The notes under the pieces: generated by a model
Seen by the model: the letters and a program-made list of their open reading frames with translations, nothing else
Told to the model about the DNA's origin: nothing
Databases searched by the model: none
Assembly: GCF_954871325.1 (NCBI RefSeq)
Contig: NC_088775.1
Location: 13,369,561-13,433,560, forward strand
From: Gordionus sp. m RMFG-2023
Lineage: Eukaryota > Nematomorpha > Gordioida > Chordodea > Parachordodidae
DNA: 64,000 nt
Reading direction: 5' to 3'
In this document: positions 1 through 13,300 of the stretch, in pieces
How positions within the stretch are numbered: the first letter of the stretch is position 1
How the letters are laid out: each line of letters opens with the position of its first letter
Made by a program: the position numbers and the translations under genes

Positions 1-280
1 ATATACACATTTTAAAATGCATTTCCGGTAAAATCAGGTTTTTTTCAAATTTAAAACGTTTCAATAAATGAAAATAAAATTTGTAATTTTCATAAGAAAA
101 AAATATATGGAGGAGTTGATAAAATTATAAATAACTCTTTATGTTTGAGGAAAAAAAACAATTTAAATAAAATATTTAAGAGGATTTGAAGTAAATGCGC
201 CTCCTAATTCCATTTTTACATGTAAATTTTATAAAATAAAGATGAAGAATCCACCCCTTCTAAAATCTTTTTTTTATTAG

Positions 281-1376
281 AAAAAAAAGAAAAATCAACT
301 AAAAACGGAACACCTATTAAAACGGTGGCAAATGAAAAAGACGTTAAAATAAGCGATAAATTATACGAGGCCATGCCAGAAACTTCCTTTACCAGGAGCA
401 TTTCTAACCCCGAAGCGGTTATGAGACGGCGACGCCAACAAAAGCTGGAGAAAAAACTGAGACTTATTAAGGTGATTTTTTTGCAATAAATTCATAATTT
501 TTTTTATCTCGTCTTATATATATGAATATATCATCGGCTGAGTATTATAGTGTTCTATATCCACTTTTTTGCAAAATACTTTTTTTTGATATATCTACTT
601 TGCTATATTCTTATATATCCCTAAATGTTAAAATATAATTTACAATGATCCTCTCTCTATTTGCATTATTACGTTGTGATTTCATATTAAAATGCAAGAA
701 ATATATTATTTATAAATGCTCTCCTGAATATGGAACACTATAATACTCAACTGAGGATATTATTTTAGAAACTTTAGTATAGTTTAGTTTTTTAAATATG
801 TTATTATGTTTTAAAAATCTTACTGCGCTATTTTCTCCATTTTTTAAAAAAAATCTTTTTTTTCTAACTGGATATTATTTTCTTTCTTCTGGTGATTATG
901 CCTCCGGGAATCGAATTTTATTCGGAAAATTTTTTTTTGAGATGTCAATCATTGACCTTATTTTTAATTTTAAGTATTATCTGGGTATAAATTTTGTTAG
1001 AAATAATTATAAATAAATTGGAAGTTAAATTCTGATTTTTATTTGAGGAAATTTTTAGGATATAAGTGGCAGCTTATTCAAATAATTTTTTAAGACTTAA
1101 ATTGAGGCAAATGGTGTCACAAATTCTTATCAACTGAGTACACTTTCCTCCTTCCTTAACGCCATTTTATTTGCAAAAATGTATAATTAGTTTATCAAAT
1201 TATTAAATATGACACTTTGAATAAAAACGCACTAAAGGCTATCGGTAAAAATCAAAACAATACTAACGGCAATATTGGGAACACGAAAAATGATCCTGGA
1301 AAATTTGATAATTATGCCAGCACTTTTAGCAAAAATGAAGGCGGTGGTATAAAGAATGGGATCTTAGCTAATGGAG
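281..1376 (+). CDS. AFDN: Afadin exons 1-2 in window: linker between RA domains
   Basis: Exon 281-471 follows a T-rich acceptor and encodes a basic stretch ending in LYEAMPETSFTRSISNPEAV and then an arginine/lysine-rich segment (RRRRQQKLEKK). This closely matches the conserved linker of vertebrate afadin between the two Ras-association domains. The donor is AAG|gtgatt at 472. Exon 1238-1376 encodes a polar, glycine/asparagine-rich segment ending in GG just before RA2. It ends one base into a codon, which the next exon completes. An alternative acceptor at 1189-1190 looks stronger but gives the wrong phase unless a small exon of 3n+1 bases lies between 472 and 1190. The intron 472-1237 shows nothing else I recognise. 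Confidence 0.75.
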
Positions 1377-4300
1377 GTATAGTCTTTAATTCCTGCCATA
1401 ATTTTAGTTAAACACAATTTATTTTAGAGTTTAGAATGCTCTTCATAATAAAAAAGAAAAGATTTTTTTAAGAACGCATGCAGGATTTTTGATCAAATTT
1501 TTCCTAAAATTCCAAATTTTTTATCTCGGAAAAAAATCTTTTATCATTTTTTGTTATTTTTTGCTTAAAAAATCTTTCTTGGTTGAAATCACAAATTTTT
1601 GTTCTTTAAAAATAATCTTCATTATATGCTCAAAATTTTGGGCCAAAATATAATTTAAGAAAATCTTTGAAAGATTTTTCTCAAACTCTGATTTATTTAA
1701 AACGTAAGATTATTGCTATATTCTGGAAATCTAACATTATATAACTGTCCTTACACATTAATTTAGGTGGAATGTTAAAGATTTACGGGGAATCACTGAA
1801 GCCAGGCATACCTTACAAAACTCTGCTACTCGCTACAAATGATACGGCTAGCTATGTTGTTAGAGAAATTCTCAATAAATATGGCATGCCAGACCACGAA
1901 CCTTCTGATTATTGTTTGTTCAAGGTTACAACTTTTTTCTTAGTTTTTGTTCTGAATTTTAAACGACTTTTAGACCATTACTTCCCTTCCATCACTTACT
2001 ACATTATTAATTTAGTAGCCACCAATTTTGAATCACGCATGCAATCATTGTAGTTATATTTCATAATACTTAGAATCTGAGCTAATCAGCTGAAGTGATT
2101 ATATCCTATTTACACATGATTGGTTTCATTTTGTGATAGTCTTTTTTTTATCGATTACACCTTACCCCCTTGGCAAAAAAGAAAATCATAATTAATATAA
2201 AAAGCTGATGCCTATAATATTCTATTGTCATCTTTATATAAAATAAATTCATCATTTTATTATTTAATGTGAATTTAAAAATGGCCTATATAATAAATTA
2301 TTTAGTTATCTTTTTATAATATAAATTAAACATCTTGTAAACTGTTATTTATCTTATCAACCTTGATAACTTTTACATTTTTAAAAAAAATACATAATCA
2401 AATTTTAGGTTCAGATACCTCTGATTAAGGATGGCGAGAGTGAAAGAATATATGACATAACTTCGAATTGTCAAAATTTTAAAAGCCAGTACATTCTCGA
2501 AGATCAGGAGTCTCCCCTTGCACTTTTACATCAAGGAGCCCTCACTAGAAAAAACGGTAGATATATATATATAAATTATTCCTTTTATTAAAAACGAGTT
2601 AGTTAAGATCCGCTAGCAATGAATATGTACTTAATGAATACAGTAATTACATGTATCGCCCTCCTCTTGTTTCATAAATTAGCCCTTTAAAAAAACAAAT
2701 ACAAAAGAAGGCATGTAAATGTAATGGAATATCACATGTGGTTGGAATTATTAAGTTCCTCTTACTTAACTTATGTGACGCGTTATAAGATTATGATTTT
2801 GTAATGTAGATCTATTTATAACGGAATAACGCGGCTACCACGCAATTTTTCAGGTTCAGAGGCTGAGTTTCTTAATTATGACGAGACGGTTGAATGGGAA
2901 TCACTTTATAAATTTTTATTTTTTAAAACGAGCTTAAAACAGATATATTTTTTGATCGAAAGAATGGTTTTACCTAAAATATAGAATACTTTAGGCGTGC
3001 ACAACGGGAAGACGTCATTGTTTCTTCTCCTTAAAATTTGATAACTAAAAAGTTATCATTAGACATGAAGACTTATTAAATCAAGATTAACTCCTAAAAA
3101 CTTTTTAATAATTTTATAATCTCAAAATTTTAAATTTAAAAAAAATCTTGTTGATTATTTAACGAAAAAAACAGATAAATAAGATTTAGTCTATCCATTT
3201 TATCGCATATTTATTAATATGAAATTTAATTATTATTAACCTCACATTCATAATTTTGTATAAAAAATTTCTACCCCAAAAAATAATATTAAAACTTTAC
3301 TCCACATGTGGATAATATAAAAAATATATATATAATAATTTTAACTTAAAATCTCTTTTTTTAAAAAATAAAATTCTTTATCTTAAAAATATATATTACC
3401 CACAATAAATTTAATTATATGGAAAGCAAATCTTATAATTTATATCTTAAATGTTAAAATTACCAGAAATAATTAATGATTTTACCTCCTTTATCCCCCC
3501 CCCCCGTCTTCCATTCTCGGCAAATTTATGATTCCTATTTCTTTTTTTTTGACGAATATAACATTATTTTGATTCGCGCGCTTTTAACGTATTTAATTAA
3601 TTCCATTTTAAATACAAAAAAACGTATTCTTCTAAGAGAACGAATTGTTTTACATCGGGCTACGACCTAAAGAATATCGAGAAATAATCGCCAAACAGAA
3701 TCAAAATAAGTCGCAACATTTACTTCACGACGCCTCATTTTATTCCGTCCCCAATCCTAGTTTCTTGAATAAGACTCTTAACCCAGCCATTTTGGATAGA
3801 TCTTCTCTTAATCGCGGTATTAAATTAAAATTAGATTTATATGCATTTTTTTATATATATTTTAGTTTTTATAAATACACCTCTTCTAGGTAGATAGAAA
3901 AATTTTATATTTTCTTTATCCTCCCGACCCGAACCGGAATTTTGGAATGGCGGTTTAGAATCGACTTATTATTTTGAAAATAGGCCTCAAACCGATTTTA
4001 AATCATATTCACAAAAAAGGGGCTGAAATTTATACAAGAGTAACCTTGAATTCATAGTGGCGCGTTTGCGATCGCGATTTAACAGCTGATTGATTTTTAA
4101 AATCTGTTTATGAGATCAATTTTTATTTATTAATATTAATTTTATCTTTAATTCAAATTTTAATAATAATCTAAGAAATAATGATTTTAATAAAGAATAA
4201 TTGATCTCATAAACAGATTTTAAAAAAAAAGATTTTACAAAAAGCATTTTTAGGCGGTCCTAAATCTAATAATATAAATTAATAAATTTATTAATTTTAA

Positions 4301-7300
4301 TGAAAAAAAATCATAAGCTATTTTTAATGTAGAAATAAAATAGTGGACTAAATCATTTTTTATAGTTTACTAAATATTATCATTTCTTTAAAATAATAGA
4401 AATAAATAAAATTTATCTTAAAATTTTAAAACTTATGAAATTTTTACGGAATAAAAAGTAATCAATATTAACTTATTTTTCAAATTAATAATATATCTAC
4501 GTTTAGTTGTATCTTCAAATATTATATAATAAATAACTAATAATTGATTCACATAAATAGTGATGCAAAATCGCTCCATTTGAGCCGATTTTTAAAAACG
4601 ACCAACACAATATTTTAGCCAGAAAATATCGACTGTCTCGAGATTTCGCTACTAGATGTCCAAGCCTTTGTGCCATCTATGAGCAAAATCTTCAGGCTTG
4701 CATAATATTTTTCTGGATAAATGACTGAGTTGGCCGTTTTTAAATCCTACTCGAATGGAGCGACGTTTTTAAATCCTACTCAAATGGAGCTACTTTGCAT
4801 TATTACATATCAAGCATTTTGAATACTTTAATTTACAAAACTTTTAAAAAATTTTAATGGAAGATTTTGGTCATGTTTCATAATTTTATTAATTTTCAAA
4901 AATTTATAAATTTTCAAGTTTTTAAAATATTTTTAGGATACAGCCTTAGAAAAATTAAATATTTTTTATAACTAATTTCCGATGGTCATGCCTGATAGAA
5001 TCGGGTAATGATAAGCGTTGATAATGATGATACAACAATTTGCTAAATATCAATCAAATTTGGACCCACCTATTTTTTAATATTAACGAAATCCACCTAT
5101 TTAGCTTTATAAAAAAATAGTCCTAGCTAGATTCGAACCCAGAACTATCGGTTTAAGATACACGCACTTAACCGACTAGGCCAAAGATGCTAATCGAAAT
5201 TAATTATTTTTTGTTTATAAGTATAAAATAAAATTACGACGTTATATAATATTTTAATAAACGCATAATAAAATTAATAGCTTTCAACGCCATACATCAT
5301 TACCCGATAGAATCTTTATCCTGGCTTGTCGAATCCGCAAGGAATCCGTCTGTGCATATTATTATATACTATATTATGCCTTGTTTTAATCCATTTATAA
5401 TCAAATAGAAAATGGCTCCAATACCTGTTTCAATGTTATCAGCTCCGAAAGTAACCGTAACCTTCACAATAATATGACAGATAATACGCTCGTTTTAAAT
5501 GACAGCATCTCGATACTATACGACAAAAAGCATTCCAATAAGGATACTCAACGATCACCCGTCGAACAGAATTTAAATCTATCCAAGGAATGGCATCATC
5601 CTGTGTTGATTGAACTTAATCCTGGTATTTAGTAACTTTAATATATGGGTCATTCCATGTCAAATCGATCAAAAAAGGGACATTTTCGGCCGACCCCTTT
5701 TAAAATTGTTAAAAATTTCTGGAATTATTTAGGTAGGTATATAAATGAGAAAGCCATTTATTTTATCTCGCTAGCACACCTGGTTCCCGAGATATAGGGG
5801 TTCAAAAGTGCAAAAAAGAGCCACTTTGGAATATGGAAAATTTTTAAAATGCTTATATCTCAAAAACTATTAGTAAAAAAATGTATAATATATCATATTG
5901 TAGATAAAAAAAATCTCTAAAGTAGTGTTGTTAAATGGCTCGTTTTGAGCAGATTTTTTAAAACGGCTAACTCAATATTTTAGCCAGATAAATATTGCCT
6001 AAGTCTTGAGATTTCAATAATGTATGCCTAGACCTTTGTTCCTTCTATGAGCAAAATCTTGAGGCTTGCGTAATATTTTTCTGGACGAAATATTGAGTTA
6101 GCCGTTTTTAAAAATCGGCTCAAAACGAGCCATTTAACAACACTACTCTAAAGGTCTATCGAAAAAATAATAAAAATTGGCTCCAATTTGAGTCTTTAAC
6201 TTCCGGTTTACCTTTCTTGTTTCACCTGTATTTTTAAGCAAAAAAGGGAGTTTTCGAATTTTTTTTTGCTTTTTATTTAGACACCTTTTATAAATATATA
6301 TACGATGTCTAAACCTTGGCGACGCTATCGATTTTTCCGAAATATACATTTTTACCAAAAATTGAAGAAAAAAGTAGATGGCGCTAATGGTTGGAAAATA
6401 TTATTCTTAAGGAAAATGGAAACATTGATACGTTTATAAGAAATGTGATGAAATTTTTCAGTTCTGCCCCTCTCCCCCCATTCCATCATCCTTAAAATGT
6501 TTTACATTTTTTAGATCTCTACTTTGCTACTATAGCGAATGACTTATTAGCTCGATAATGTATAACAGCTGCAGTAAAAACGAATATTTTATTAGGCATA
6601 TTATCGATTATATTTTACAAAATAAACTGTTTAAAACGATCTCTCTTTCTGCGTAATATTTTTAACTTGTCCGTTCAGATTAATTTTAAATAATTCAACC
6701 TGTCTGCAGTTTATTATTTTATCGTCTGTCTACCAATAACATTCTGGATTTGGAGAGTGCAAAAACATATATTATAGGTGCAGATCAATTAAAATTTTAT
6801 TCTATATCACAGATGGACGAACCAAATATTAAAATGTTCCAACCCATTTATTCTACAGAGACATGCTTATTATCGCAAGAATCTAAGAAAGATTCTACCC
6901 TGGATGACCCAGAAAAATTTACCATTCAATTTAGATATGTATGCTCTTCATGCCGACAAAAATTAGCAAACATTTCTTATACTTCAAATGAAAATATAGA
7001 TATTGATTCTCCCCCTCATATAATTAATCAAGAGGCTATTGATAACATTAATATATCCCTACAATCAAATGGGGAATCTCTCATTAAAAGAAAACACTTA
7101 TGTGAAAAGAAATATTCGAAGAAGAAAATATCTAGAGTAAAAAAAAGTTTTAACGACTAAAATTATACCATTATCTTCAGCAAAATATAAAAAATTCGAT
7201 GAAATTCCAGATACCTTAAAAATGATATGAAAGATATTTATTATTGGAAATTTGTTTACCCACTCTGCTCCTCAGTTTAATTAGTATATTTAATAGAAAC

Positions 7301-10300
7301 TCAAATTTTTAGTATAAAAAGTGAAAATATCCGGTTATTGATAAGTTAGCAGCAAATTTTTAACCATAATCCGTAATTTAATTAAGCGCCATATATTTTT
7401 TTCAACAATTTTTGGAGTCGATAGCGTAGGTTTTGATATCGTATATATATTTAACAAAGGTGTCTAAATAAAAAGCAATAAAAAAATTTCGAAAACAAAC
7501 TTCCTTTTTGCTTAAAAACACAGGTAAAGCAAAATAAACAAACCGGAAGTTAGCGGCTCAAATTGGCTCCAATCTTTATTTAGCTCTTTAGAGATTTTTT
7601 TTTACCTACAATTTGATATATTATATATTATTTTACTATAAATAGTTTTTGAGATATAAGCATTTTAAAAATTTTACAGATTCCAAAGTGACTCTTTTTT
7701 TGCACTTTTGAGTCCCTATATCTCGGAAACCAGGTATGCTAGCGAGCTTAAATAAACGGCTTTCTCATTTTCTTAACTATCTAAATATTCCAAAAATGTT
7801 TAACAATTTTAAAAGGGGTCGGCCGAATCGTGATCGATTTGACGGGAATGGCCCATATGCTATATATTGTTATGGATAGGGAGGGACGTTAAAAAAATAT
7901 GCCTAAAAATCATTTTTACGAAATTTTGAAACATTTCAAAGATAAATTTTCTTATAAAAAGAAATTTTAATTTGCAATAAATTCCTGATAGATTATATTT
8001 TCCTTAACCCTGTATTGCATACTGTGTATCTCATTCCACATACCACAAATTATATAATAAATATTTTATAAATAAATTTTAAATCAATTGCATGGTGTGT
8101 ATTTGAAGCCACAATCCATATTTTCGATTCGAATGTTAATATGGCCCACGTGATCTATTATATATTTTTAATTTCGCATTTTATTAAACCCTATTTTTAA
8201 AAATGGCTATTTTTTTATAAAATTTTTCTTCTCAATTTTCTACACATCGTAAAAGGATAAATAATATATTTGACAAATTTCAAAACATTAAAATTAGATA
8301 AATAAAAGGTAAAAATTAATGTTTATGAAATTATTTTATATATATTTATTATTTTTGATAATTATGTTTTGTAATAATCATACGTGGTTTTAAAGACACA
8401 TTATGCAAATAAGGTATTTTATTTGAGTTTTATATTTTTAGAATTATGAATTGTGGTAACATAACTAACGATAGTGAAGATTCAAATTTAAGTGAAACGT
8501 CTGATTTTGAGTTTCTATCAACACAAAATAATGATTTAGGTATATTAAAAATTTATGCTCTTATATAATCTATAAATATCTAGATTTCAATGGACAGATG
8601 AATCGGAAGAAATAAGAAAATATCAATAATGAAAAAGAAATTGTTAGGGGAAAAATGGTTTGGAAAAATTGCTTAAAAAATTTACCGTTAATTATTCCAA
8701 AGTGGAAAGGAGAAATTCCAACGGTTGATAAAGTTAAAAAACCAATGAATTATTTTAATATATATCTCAATGAATTATTACCTCTTATTGTTTACGAATT
8801 ATGTGCCATTCAATGCAATTCCAATAAACCTTTGAATTTATCGAGATGAATTAGATAAATTTATAAGAATTATTTTTTATATGTCAATTATTAAACTTCC
8901 CAGAGCACTTCTGTGTACTGGGCCACTAATACAAGACAGGCCAAGGTGGCAGATGTCATGACCCTTAAACGCTGGGAACAAATAAAATCATTCATTCATA
9001 TAAATGATAATGACAAATTTATTCCATTTGGAAGTGAAGGCCATGACCCACTTCATAAAATTAGACCCCTAATAACTCTAACCAATAATATACTAAAATC
9101 TTTATCTATAGGCTAAAACATTTGCGTAGATGAGCAAATTATTCCATACAAAGGGATGAGCAGGTTGAAGCAATATAACCCTTAAAAGCCCAAAAAATAA
9201 AACTATAAATCTACTATGCGGAGATGATGGCCTTCTGCATAATTTTGGAGTATATTCTGGGAAAATACTACCAGAAGAAGGATTGCCTGATGTTGGAGCA
9301 AGTTGCAATGCTGTGCTCCGTTTAATTTCTTATATACCGCAGCTAATCAATTATAAACTATTTTTTTGATAACTGGTTTTGTTCCCCAAATTTGCTAGTC
9401 GTACCCTGTATTGCATGCTATGTTAGAATGATTTTTTTTTGACAAACTAGATTTTTTATTTCTCTCGATACTATTGATAATCTCATGGCTCACTTTTTTA
9501 AAAAAAATTCTAAATTTCTTAGAAGATGAACGGTATGTATATTAAAATACACATTATTCAATTAAAGATACAAATTTCAATTTTTTTCACAATAATTTTT
9601 ATTGTACTCTAAACTATAAATATATATAATTTTATTTAAATACAACAAATATTAAATGTTTAAACATATTAATTTTCATGAAAATCTATAAAACAATTAT
9701 TTGTGGGCGTAAAACATAAATATACACAGCATTTTTTGCATAAATAAGCATCCTGGCATTTTACATCTACCCTTCTTATCATTATATTTGGGCCAATGAG
9801 CCGTGAGGTCTTTCCTAACCTCTTCATTTGCGAAATATTGGGCTGGTCCTTTTTTACATTTTTCCCGATAACCAGTTTGAACTAATTTTCGTTTTAGTAT
9901 ATTGTTTGAGGTGCATTTGCCATATTTGCAAAGGACTTCCGCCACCGAAATTTTGAAATTGTACAAACTTAATCGATCCTTGCGTGCTATTGATATACTA
10001 TTACAATCACGTTTATATAGAAACCATGAATTTATAAGTAACATGTCAAATATATGAAATAAAATTCTATGGTACCATTTTCTTGATTTCTTATGAATTC
10101 TATATAAGGAAAGTAAAGAATCCATGACATCTACACCTCCCATTGATATATTATAAATTTTAACAATATTTGGACATTTTATCATGATTTTATCCTTTTT
10201 TTCCTATCATATCTTTCACAGTCTATTAGAGGATGTGCACCTACAAAAGTGCTTAATAAAGTCACAGCACGATTGTCGAGCCACTTCACTGAATTTAGCT

Positions 10301-13300
10301 CCACTCCGTTTATTAATGTTTTTTTTGAAACAAAAAATCCTCGCCCTTTTTTTTCAACTCTTTATCTTTTGGGAAGTTTATATTTGGAAGTCGATTACCT
10401 CTGACCGTGGCCGCGCAAAAATCCCTCTTTGAGCGAGTACGACTAGCAAATTTGGGGAACAAAACCAGTTATCAAAAAATTTATAATTAATTTGCTGCGG
10501 TATATAAGAAATCAAACGGAGCACAGCATTGCCACTTGCTCTAACATCAGGCAATCCTTCCGCTGGTAGTATTTTTCCAGAATATACTTCAAAATTATGC
10601 AGAAGGCCGTCATCTCCGCATAGTAGAAAACTTTATAGCCCCATTTTTTGGGCTTTTAAGGATTATATTGCTTCAACCCCTGCTCATCAATTTGTACGGA
10701 ATAATTTGCTCATCTACGCAAATGTTTTAGCCTATAGATAAAGATTTTAGTATATTATTGGTTAGAGTTATTAGGGGTCTAATTTTATGAAGTGGGTCAT
10801 GGCCTTCACTTCCAAATGGAATAAATTTGTCATTATCATTTATATGAATAAATGATTTTATTTGTACCCAGCGTTTAAGGGTCATGACATCTGCCACCTT
10901 GGCCTGTCTTGTATTAGTGGCCCAGTACACAGACGTGCTCTGGGAAGTTTAATAATTGACATATAAAAAATAATTCTTATAAATTTTTCTAATTCATCTC
11001 GATAAATTCAAAGGTTTATGGAATTGCATTGAATGGCATATAATTCGTAAACAATAAGAGGTAATAATTCATTGAGATATATATTAAAATAATCCATTGG
11101 TTTTTTAACTTTATCAACCGTTGGAATTTCTCCTTTCCACTTTGGAATAATTAACGGTAAATTTTTAAGCAATTATTCCAAATCATTTTTCTCCTAACGA
11201 TTTCTTTTTCATTATTGATATTTTCTTATTTCTTCCGATTCATCTGTCCATTGAAATCTAGATATTTATAGATTATATAAGAGCATAAATTTTAAAAATA
11301 ACTAAATCATTATTTTGTGTTGATAGAAACTCAAAATCAGACGTTTCACTTAAATTTGAATCTTCACTATCGTTAGGTATACCACAATTCATAATTCTAA
11401 AAATATAAAACTCAAATAAAATACCTTATTTGCATAATGTGTCTTTAAAACCACGTATGATTATTACAAAATATAATTATCAAAAATAATAAATATATAT
11501 AAAATAATTTCATAAACATTTTTTTTACCTTTTATTTATCTAATTTTAATGTTTTGAAATTTGTCAAATATATTATTTATCCTTTTACGATGTGTAGAAA
11601 ATTAAGAAGAAAAATTTTATAAAAAATTAACCATTTTTAAAAATAGGGTTTAATAAAATGCGAAATTAAAAATAAATAATAGATCACGTAGCCCAAATTA
11701 ACATTCGAATCGAAGATATGGATTGTGGCTTCAAATACACACCCTACAATTTATTTATAAGATATTTATTATATAATTTGTGGTATGTGGAATGAGATAC
11801 ACAGTATGCAATACAGGGTTAAAGAATGTAGTAGTAATTTTTTTTTAAAACACGGAATCGTGTTTTTTTCCCGAAAAATTTCTTGCATTATGATAAATTA
11901 TATTTTTTTATATTAGATAACACCGAGATCACGCACAGAAGTCCTATTATACATCATCTTATTTCAAACGTTATCGAAATTGGGTGCGAGTATCCTACCG
12001 ATTCTGGCGCAATATACTTACAAGTTTTTTTTTTATTTTAATTTTCAAAAACCCTAAATTTAAATGTTATTCATTCACATATTCAATTTAAGCCTTTCTC
12101 GCGCAATTTAAATAACGAATCCTAAAAAAAAATAATATTTATAAATAGTTAAAAGGCGATGGGATATTTCCCAAACACTGTATTCTAACATCCACTTCCA
12201 ACAATGTATATTGCACCCCGTGCAAGCCGGAAGCTCTGATATTCATTAACGGAATCTTTATCAGGGAAAGCACTTTACTCAAACCCGATTCGTGTATTAA
12301 ATTTGGGATTAACCATTCTTTCAGATTCTTGGTTCCTAAATCTTCTCACGATAGCAATGGTGGAACACCTCGTTTAAGGTTATATTAGTTATCCCATTCG
12401 TTTTAATAAGTGGCGACGAAAGTCTTAGACTGAAACCGGGAGTATTGACTGAATTTCGGTTCTGAATGCTTGGGACCTCAGATCTGACATACGTTTTTAG
12501 TTAAATTTAGGAAACATTTTATACCATTTATCTTTTTAACATATAATAATATATTCAATTTCGATATTCTAATTTGATACTATATAAAATAAATTTATAC
12601 CTCGCAAGTACCAAATCATTTTATTTTATATTTATTTAAGATAAATTTTACTTTTTATTTTATTGATTAATTAAAAGTATTATACTTTAAAACCCTGCCC
12701 ACCATGCTTTCCCAACACTTATATAAATTTAAATGATTGGTATCTTATTACAGGATTAATTAGAACTCAAAACTACGAATCAATTACAGCCACGTTTAAA
12801 TTTCTACCCCCCCCCCCTTATGAGTTTTTGACTGCATAACACCGCATTTATATTTTATGAAAAAAGGTTTTTTTTCACCACATATATTTTATATATTCGT
12901 TGATCAATGATGCAGAAATTATTCCCTTTCGTCTCAACAAAGTTTACCAATATCCCATAACAAAAGCTCGTCCAACGTCGAAGAATTAAATTATGATGAT
13001 TCGATAAAAGGAAGGGCTCACGAAATAGATCATCACAAGCAATCTACCCTAGTAATATAATAATAAAAAATTTTTCTCCCCTTCAACGCTAACATTCTTT
13101 TAAAGAGGCATGTAGCTCATATTTCGAAACAAAAAATAACTATTTTTTATTTCAAATTAAATAGTTCTTATAAGATGTTTTTCCACCCTTAGAAAAACAA
13201 ATATTAATTTTATGAAAGTGATAATTTTATTTACAAATTAGAGGTCTCTGGGCGGTAACTTGTACAAAATATTTTCTAGTCCAAAATTTAGCAAATTTAT

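Larger units (their letters stand above)
5643..7860. mobile_element. 2.2 kb DNA transposon with long terminal inverted repeats, superfamily unknown
   Basis: About 280 bases at each end are near-perfect inverted copies, starting TGGGTCATTCC at 5644 and ending GGAATGGCCCA near 7859. Both contain the phrases for 'gagatatagggg' and 'ggggtcggccga'. The repeat resumes further in (about 6147-6362 against 7400-7575), so each arm is near 480 bases before later insertions. TA or ATAT is duplicated outside. A family B MITE is inserted in the left arm at 5933-6145. The unique centre carries a 136-codon frame. Long arms recall MULE or foldback elements, but nothing identifies the transposase. Confidence 0.65.
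8004..11822. mobile_element. piggyBac-like composite: full copy fused to an inverted partial copy
   Basis: TTAA at 8004-8007 and 11819-11822, the piggyBac target site, flanks inverted ends CCCTGTATTGCATACTGTG. About 1.4 kb at each end (8008-9403 and 10438-11818) are inverted copies of one another at high identity. The right part (11818 down to 9404) is a complete-length element on the minus strand, because its other terminus CCCTGTATTGCATGC sits at 9404, in the middle. The left part is a copy of the 5' transposase half that stops abruptly and abuts that internal terminus without a TTAA. Confidence 0.85.

Noticed and set aside
1189-1240. Stronger acceptor for afadin exon 2 at 1189-1190
   Set aside because: It gives the wrong phase after the exon ending at 471 unless another exon exists; kept as an alternative in the feature text.
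2852-2990. Good-looking acceptor (tttttcag at about 2852) followed by an open stretch
   Set aside because: The afadin RA2 domain continues directly from 2556 to 3637 in phase and similarity, and this stretch resembles nothing and lacks a convincing donor.
5115-5190. Functional tRNA gene
   Set aside because: The A-box and B-box are present but the acceptor and anticodon stems do not pair well, and a related copy at 34163 shows it is a dispersed repeat.
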